From: Clostridia bacterium
Lineage (GTDB): Bacteria; Bacillota_A; Clostridia; Oscillospirales; CAG-272
Direction: 5' to 3'
DNA length: 16,062 bases
Assembly (NCBI GenBank): GCA_017542695.1
Contig: JAFXWT010000322.1
Span: 1-16,062 of the forward strand
Numbering within the stretch: the first letter of the stretch is position 1; each line of letters starts with the position of its first letter. A program made the translations under genes and the position numbers. Shown piece by piece: positions 12,523 to 16,062 of this stretch. The notes below the pieces were generated by a model. It did not search any database, was not told the DNA's origin, and saw only the letters and a program-made list of their open reading frames with translations.

Positions 12523-13647
12523 ATGCCAAAAAAAGGACTGAACATTCACAAAAGAAAAGACGGCCGCTGGGAGGGTCGTCAAGAGGTAGGAAGAAAACCT
12601 GACGGAACGATACGGTACCGTTCCGTTTATGGAAAAACATGTGCCGAGGTAAAGGAAAAAATAATGAGTATGTCTGCTGCCGGGAGTCCGATTCCGCACC
12701 ATATTACTCGTGAAAAGACATTCGGAGATGTCGTTGCGCTATGGCTCCAGAACTCACAGGTAAAAAATAAAGGCGGAACAGTAAACAAGTATCAAAATCT
12801 CATCGATGACCACATAATGCCCACGTTAGGTGGAATGAAACTTGCTGATATTGACGCTATAACCGTAAATCTGTTTCTTCAGCAAAAGCTTGAAAACGGC
12901 AGGCTGGATGGCACAGGCGGACTTTCGCCTTCTTATGTACGAAGCATTATGATAATCATAAGTTCCACAATAAACTACGCTGTCAAAGAGAAGTTCTGTG
13001 AACCGCTCAATTCTCCGATATTGAAGCCTGCGGTCGTCAACCCCGAAATTGAAGTTTTAACATTGGATGATCAAAGAAAACTCGAAGAATTGCTTCAGCC
13101 ATGGGAGAATCCAACCGATTTGGGAATTGTGATATCGCTTTATACCGGCTTACGAATAGGGGAAATCTGTGCGCTTTCGTGGGATGATATTGACTTCCCC
13201 CGCCGAATCATTAAGGTCCGTCATACAGTCGCAAGAGTGAAAAGCAACAGCGATAACGGTCCCTCCTCTGTTCTGATAATCGACAAGCCGAAGACAAAAG
13301 CGTCCGCTAGGGAAATCCCTATTTCGGACGATCTAACTGATACGCTGATGAAATCAAGGAAAACGTCGTCATCGGAATATGTTGTTTCAACCGCAAAAGG
13401 GTTCGTCAGCCCGCGCACATTTGACTATCGCTATCACAAGGTCATTGCCTCTGCAGGGGTTCCGGACAAAAACTACCACGCTTTGAGACACACCTTTGCT
13501 ACACGATGTATTGAAGCCGGAGTTGATGTGAAATCGCTGAGCGAAATATTAGGTCACTCGAACGTCTCAATCACTTTGAACACATATGTTCATTCATCAC
13601 TGGATATGAAAAGATCCCAGCTTGAAAAGCTCTACGCGCTGATTTAA
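12523..13647 (+). CDS. int: Tyrosine recombinase, Tn916-type integrase
   Basis: A 374-residue protein starting at ATG 12523, with AAGGAG eleven bases upstream. Residues 1-50 are an AP2-like arm-binding domain (NIHKRKDGRWEGR, then a beta sheet GTIRYRSVYGKT and helix). Residues 65-165 are a SAM-like core-binding domain (TFGDVVALWL.., NKYQNLIDDHIMPTLGGMKLADI). Residues 175-374 form the catalytic domain with a complete set: R211 in TGLRIGE, K259 in PKTKASARE, H319 and R322 in HALRHTFA, H345 in LGHSNVS and Y355 as nucleophile. It should cut and join attachment sites for integration and excision of the element. No excisionase (Xis) gene is visible nearby, which is unusual for Tn916-type elements and may mean that it is elsewhere. 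It is bracketed by an exact 19-bp inverted repeat. Confidence 0.93.
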   Translation: MPKKGLNIHKRKDGRWEGRQEVGRKPDGTIRYRSVYGKTCAEVKEKIMSMSAAGSPIPHHITREKTFGDVVALWLQNSQVKNKGGTVNKYQNLIDDHIMPTLGGMKLADIDAITVNLFLQQKLENGRLDGTGGLSPSYVRSIMIIISSTINYAVKEKFCEPLNSPILKPAVVNPEIEVLTLDDQRKLEELLQPWENPTDLGIVISLYTGLRIGEICALSWDDIDFPRRIIKVRHTVARVKSNSDNGPSSVLIIDKPKTKASAREIPISDDLTDTLMKSRKTSSSEYVVSTAKGFVSPRTFDYRYHKVIASAGVPDKNYHALRHTFATRCIEAGVDVKSLSEILGHSNVSITLNTYVHSSLDMKRSQLEKLYALI

Positions 13648-13661
13648 AGTGGTCAAAATAA

Positions 13662-13683
13662 GGGTATGGTAACTTCCAAACCC
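13662..13683 (+). other. Imperfect hairpin after the integrase
   Basis: GGGTATGG (13662-13669) pairs with CCAAACCC (13676-13683) with one mismatch around TAACTT. It starts 15 bases after the integrase stop; no T run follows closely. It may belong to the attachment region or act as a weak terminator. Confidence 0.35.
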
Positions 13684-13719
13684 ATTGCAGCAACAGTGTT
13701 TTTAAGCGCTTCTTCTTGA

Positions 13720-13738
13720 AACTCAAAGTTCTACGCAA
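13720..13738 (-). repeat. 19-bp inverted repeat, right copy
   Basis: AACTCAAAGTTCTACGCAA on the + strand, exact reverse complement of 12204-12222. Just beyond it, the gene content changes to pilus functions, so it may lie at or next to the element's right attachment site. Confidence 0.85.
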
Positions 13739-13775
13739 CGACTTTATTCGCTTATTTTTTTGCCGGATATTCGAG

Positions 13776-13785
13776 CAAGCGCTTG
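13776..13785. promoter_or_regulatory. Palindrome upstream of TetR-type gene
   Basis: CAAGCGCTTG is a perfect 10-base palindrome 46 bases before the TetR-type start, a plausible operator. AAGCGCTT recurs at 13704-13711 and AAGCGCT at 12191-12197, so it may instead belong to the recombination region. Confidence 0.35.
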
Positions 13786-13831
13786 ATAGCGGATTTGGCA
13801 AATTGTTTAAAAATGAATGGGTGAAGTGAGG

Positions 13832-14398
13832 ATGGAACAGGACCGAAAAAAAGAAGTCATTGAGAATTGCTTAAATCTGTTTATCGCCAAAGGTTTGTCT
13901 GAGACATCGACCAGAGATCTTAGCGGGTCTTTGAAACTCCAAAACGCAGGGCTTTATTACTATTTCAACTCCAGAAGCGAGGCTGTTATCGCGTGCGTTG
14001 AAGCGGCGGTACTAAGAATGGAGTCAAAAATGATCCTTGCTGCATTGAAAGATGTTGATGATCCTGACCGGATGATTAAAAATCTATACCGACACGCAGA
14101 TGAAATGGCACCTACAATGCGGTTTATTGTTCAAGCATATGCTTCACCGACTTACAGAAACAGCTTAAATGAGTCTTTGAGAAAACTTGAAGAACGAAAT
14201 CAAAACACAGTAGTTCGATTTGCCAATAAATTTAAGTGTTCTCCTAGTGAAATAGAGCCATATGTGTACATGTGCATTACTGCGATGACGAATTATATGG
14301 TCTTTGGATCCGAGTCTTATGTGACCTCTCAAATCAATATTGTACGAAATAAAGTTAACGAATTACTAACACGTAATTGCGGTCGAAAGGAAAACTGA
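13832..14398 (+). CDS. TetR-family transcriptional regulator
   Basis: A 188-residue protein. ATG 13832 is chosen because GGGTGA lies seven bases upstream; ATG 13817, five codons earlier, lacks a ribosome binding site. Residues about 5-50 form a TetR helix-turn-helix: VIENCLNLFIAKGLSETSTRDLS, then LQNAGLYYYFNSRSEAVIACVE, with the typical LYYYF of the recognition helix. The ligand-binding part is helical and unlike well-known drug-sensing TetR proteins. It ends two bases before the CpaE-like gene, so it probably is co-transcribed with and may control the Tad/Flp genes as well as itself. It lies outside the mobile element by my reading. Confidence 0.82.
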   Translation: MEQDRKKEVIENCLNLFIAKGLSETSTRDLSGSLKLQNAGLYYYFNSRSEAVIACVEAAVLRMESKMILAALKDVDDPDRMIKNLYRHADEMAPTMRFIVQAYASPTYRNSLNESLRKLEERNQNTVVRFANKFKCSPSEIEPYVYMCITAMTNYMVFGSESYVTSQINIVRNKVNELLTRNCGRKEN

Positions 14399-14400
14399 TT

Positions 14401-15462
14401 ATGAAAATCAAACTGGCTATTTTGGAGCGGGATCAAAGTTATCTCAATAGAATTGTTTCCGTGTTCAGCACCAAGTATTCAGACAAGTTCGAGATTTATT
14501 CTTTCACTAATCCTGAAGTTGCTTTGTCTACGCTTGACAATGCAAAGATAGATGTTCTTGTCGCTAATGACGCGTTCGATATAGATGTCACTAAACTCCC
14601 CAAAAGATGTGGCTTTGCATATCTTGTAGACTCTATGGATGTTGAGACAGTTAACAATCAACGCGCCATAGCAAAATTTCAAAAAGTTGATTTGATTTAC
14701 AAGCAGATTCTCAGCATATATTCAGAAAACGCAGGAAGTGTATCGGGACTAAAACTTGGCGATGATTCAGCGAAAATAATTGCATTTGAATCAGTAAGCG
14801 GTGGATGCGGCGGCTCTACAATGGCGGCTGCGTGTGCGCTTCATTTTGCTGCGCAGGGAAAAAAGACTTTATACCTCAATCTTGAGAAATTCGGCTCCTC
14901 AGATTCCTTCTTCTCAGCGGAGGGTCAGTTCGATATGAGCGACATTATATTCGCTCTGAAAAGCAAAAAGGCGAACTTGGCACTTAAACTTGAAAGCTGT
15001 GTTAAGCAGGATCCCAGAGGAGTTTATTTTTACTCGCAAAGCAAAATCGCTTTGGACATGCTCGAACTTTCCACAGACGACGTCATGAGATTAATCAACG
15101 AGTTGAAATTAACAGGGTCATATAACGCAATAGTTCTTGATCTTGATTTCTCTATCGAGAAGGATGCCCTTAAGGTTTTGCGGCAGATGCACTCTATTAT
15201 TTGGGTGGGCGACGGCTCCGATATTTCAAACACAAAACTTTATCGTGCATATAACGCACTATCAACGATGGAACAGAACGCAGATTCGCCCTTAACAAAT
15301 CGTTTATTGCTTATTTACAACAAATTTAGCAATAAAACGAGCAAAACATTAGAAGAAATCGGGGTTAAAAATATCGGTGGATGTCCGAGATTTGAACATG
15401 CCACAACAGCAATGGTGCTTGGTCAAGTTGCGCCAAAAGACATGTTTGATAAAATTGTTTAA
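14401..15462 (+). CDS. CpaE/TadZ-like pilus-localising ATPase, altered Walker A
   Basis: A 353-residue protein starting at ATG 14401, two bases after the TetR-type stop, behind AAAGGA. Residues 1-110 resemble an atypical receiver domain (KIKLAILERD, then KIDVLVANDAF) without a clear phosphoacceptor site. Residues 125-353 form a MinD/ParA-like domain: IIAFESVSGGCGGSTMAAACALHFAAQGKKTLYLNLE (a deviant Walker A with SGGCGGST at 133-140), and YNAIVLDLDF (241-250) in the Walker B position. Both lysines of the KGGxGK(T/S)T signature are replaced, so ATP hydrolysis may be reduced. TadZ/CpaE proteins place the Tad/Flp pilus machine at a cell site. The adjacent CpaF-type gene supports this. Without it, a plain MinD-like protein would be the alternative. 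Confidence 0.75.
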   Translation: MKIKLAILERDQSYLNRIVSVFSTKYSDKFEIYSFTNPEVALSTLDNAKIDVLVANDAFDIDVTKLPKRCGFAYLVDSMDVETVNNQRAIAKFQKVDLIYKQILSIYSENAGSVSGLKLGDDSAKIIAFESVSGGCGGSTMAAACALHFAAQGKKTLYLNLEKFGSSDSFFSAEGQFDMSDIIFALKSKKANLALKLESCVKQDPRGVYFYSQSKIALDMLELSTDDVMRLINELKLTGSYNAIVLDLDFSIEKDALKVLRQMHSIIWVGDGSDISNTKLYRAYNALSTMEQNADSPLTNRLLLIYNKFSNKTSKTLEEIGVKNIGGCPRFEHATTAMVLGQVAPKDMFDKIV

Positions 15463-15478
15463 TTAGAGGCGGGTTATT

Positions 15479-16062
15479 ATGGATTTCGATCAGGAACAGC
15501 AATTTGTTTCCGAGATAAAACTTTACGTCACCGAGAACTTGCCGTTGAGCAAGATGGAGGATGATGAGCTTGAAGAAAAAATCGAGGAAATAGTTGCCGA
15601 ACGCATTGGAAGTATGTATTGTTCAATTGACCAGCGAGTGTCAATTGTTAAACAAGTTTACAGTTCAATTCGTGGTTTTGGGTTGTTGGATTCAATTATC
15701 AGCGACGACACTATCACGGAAGTAATGATTAATGGTCCTGATAATGTTTTTATCGAGCAAAATGGTCGTCTTTTTAAGCTCGATAAACAGTTTGAAAGCC
15801 AGCGTAGACTGGAAGATGTGATTCAGAGGATTGTTGGCTTGGCAGGCCGAGAGGTGAACCAGGCAAATCCGATTTGTGATACCCGCTTGCCGGACGGATC
15901 TCGTGTTAATGTTGTTTTACCTCCAATAGCTCTCTGTGGTCCGACCTTGACAATTCGAAAGTTTTCCAAAACCCCGATGACGATTGAAAAACTAATTGAA
16001 TACGGTTCCATTACTCAAGATATTGCGGACAAATTGGAACTCTTGGTTAAGGCCAAGTACAA
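15479..16062 (+). CDS. cpaF: CpaF/TadA-type secretion ATPase, N-terminal part (cut by window end)
   Basis: An open frame of 194 codons running off the window end, from ATG 15479 with GAGGCGGG upstream. It carries the N-terminal signature of CpaF/TadA ATPases of the type II/IV secretion superfamily: a helical start, IRGFGLLDSIISDDTITEVMINGPDNVFIEQNGRL (64-98), then REVNQANPICDTRLPDGSRVNVVLPPIALCGPTLTIRKF (124-162). The LPDGSR motif and the VMINGP segment are characteristic. The Walker A (GxxGxGKT) would follow beyond the window. CpaF forms the hexameric motor for assembly of Tad/Flp pili at the cytoplasmic membrane. It follows the CpaE-like gene by 16 bases, the usual order of Tad loci. Confidence 0.9.
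   Translation, partial: MDFDQEQQFVSEIKLYVTENLPLSKMEDDELEEKIEEIVAERIGSMYCSIDQRVSIVKQVYSSIRGFGLLDSIISDDTITEVMINGPDNVFIEQNGRLFKLDKQFESQRRLEDVIQRIVGLAGREVNQANPICDTRLPDGSRVNVVLPPIALCGPTLTIRKFSKTPMTIEKLIEYGSITQDIADKLELLVKAKY

Larger units (their letters stand above)
1..13738. mobile_element. Integrative element, right-hand part (left end outside window)
   Basis: Inferred from content. More than twenty short, tightly packed, co-directional genes of plasmid/ICE type (DUF3268, YwbE-type, DUF932-like, SSB-like, HsdM-like methyltransferase, zinc-ribbon proteins) end in a Tn916-type tyrosine integrase, after which gene content changes to pilus genes and the sequence looks more AT-rich. The right limit is set at the end of the right 19-bp inverted-repeat copy, which is only a guess at the attachment region; the true junction could lie anywhere in about 13650-13816. 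No relaxase, VirB4/TraE or coupling-protein gene is in the window, so conjugative ability is not shown. A defective island or a plasmid-derived integrated element are alternatives. Confidence 0.55.

Noticed and set aside
1..13738. Prophage
   Set aside because: No capsid, portal, terminase, tail or lysis gene; content is of plasmid/ICE type.
13571..13801. Minus-strand open frame covering the integrase end and the right repeat
   Set aside because: Overlaps the conserved integrase C-terminus including the region after the catalytic tyrosine; basic low-quality product and no ribosome binding site.
13648..13831. tRNA gene or tRNA 3' end as attachment site
   Set aside because: No cloverleaf, CCA end or TPsiC-like sequence could be found near the integrase.
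1..16062. CRISPR array
   Set aside because: No regularly spaced direct repeats; repeated sequences are limited to the translation leaders and the 19-bp inverted repeat.

Overview
The window looks like the end of a large integrative (probably conjugative) element in a low-to-mid GC Gram-positive bacterium, most likely a gut-type Clostridia (Bacillota), followed by a host-like Tad/Flp pilus locus. The Bacillota assignment rests on strong AGGAG-type ribosome binding sites, a RemA-family protein, several small zinc-ribbon and plasmid-type families that I recall mainly from clostridial mobile elements, and a Tn916-type tyrosine integrase. All convincing genes are on the + strand. No phage structural, terminase, relaxase or coupling-protein gene is visible, so if the element is conjugative its transfer genes lie outside the window to the left.

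Positions 1-9007 form one tightly packed run of genes. It starts with the end of a vWA-domain (CobT-like) protein, then a zinc-ribbon/YwbE-type protein, a small zinc-binding protein, a protein with an internally duplicated basic domain, and a DUF3268-type zinc-finger protein. Next come a small ORFan, a RemA-family (DUF370) protein, and a 471-residue protein whose first 160 residues match the CCA-adding/poly(A) polymerase nucleotidyltransferase fold with the catalytic residues replaced. These are followed by a membrane-anchored coiled-coil protein, a small helical protein, a DUF932-like protein, a protein with a Cys/Asp-rich tail, a protein with two tandem SSB-like OB folds, a secreted transglutaminase-like protein, and a small OB-like protein. 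A strong intrinsic terminator closes the run at 9015-9053.

Positions 9064-11554 form a second run: a possible 17-residue leader peptide, a small conserved protein, a zinc-ribbon protein, an HsdM-like N6-methyltransferase without a recognisable motif IV, and two proteins of unknown function. It is followed by a hairpin and an orphan membrane metalloprotease-like gene (HEAGH, M50-like). Start-codon overlaps (ATGA, TAATG) recur in both runs and suggest translational coupling. Three genes share a nearly identical AT-rich, AAGGAG-containing translation leader.

Positions 12165-13831 hold the recombination end: an AT-rich 358-base intergenic region, a tyrosine integrase with a complete catalytic set, and an exact 19-bp inverted repeat (TTGCGTAGAACTTTGAGTT) bracketing the integrase. 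From about 13.8 kb the sequence looks more AT-rich and the content changes to a TetR-type regulator, a CpaE/TadZ-like ATPase with an altered Walker A motif, and the N-terminal half of a CpaF/TadA secretion ATPase. I infer that the element boundary lies at or near the right inverted-repeat copy.

The most notable items are the apparently dead nucleotidyltransferase encoded next to a RemA-like protein, the inverted repeats around the integrase, the tandem SSB-like protein, the motif-IV-less methyltransferase and the shared leader sequence.
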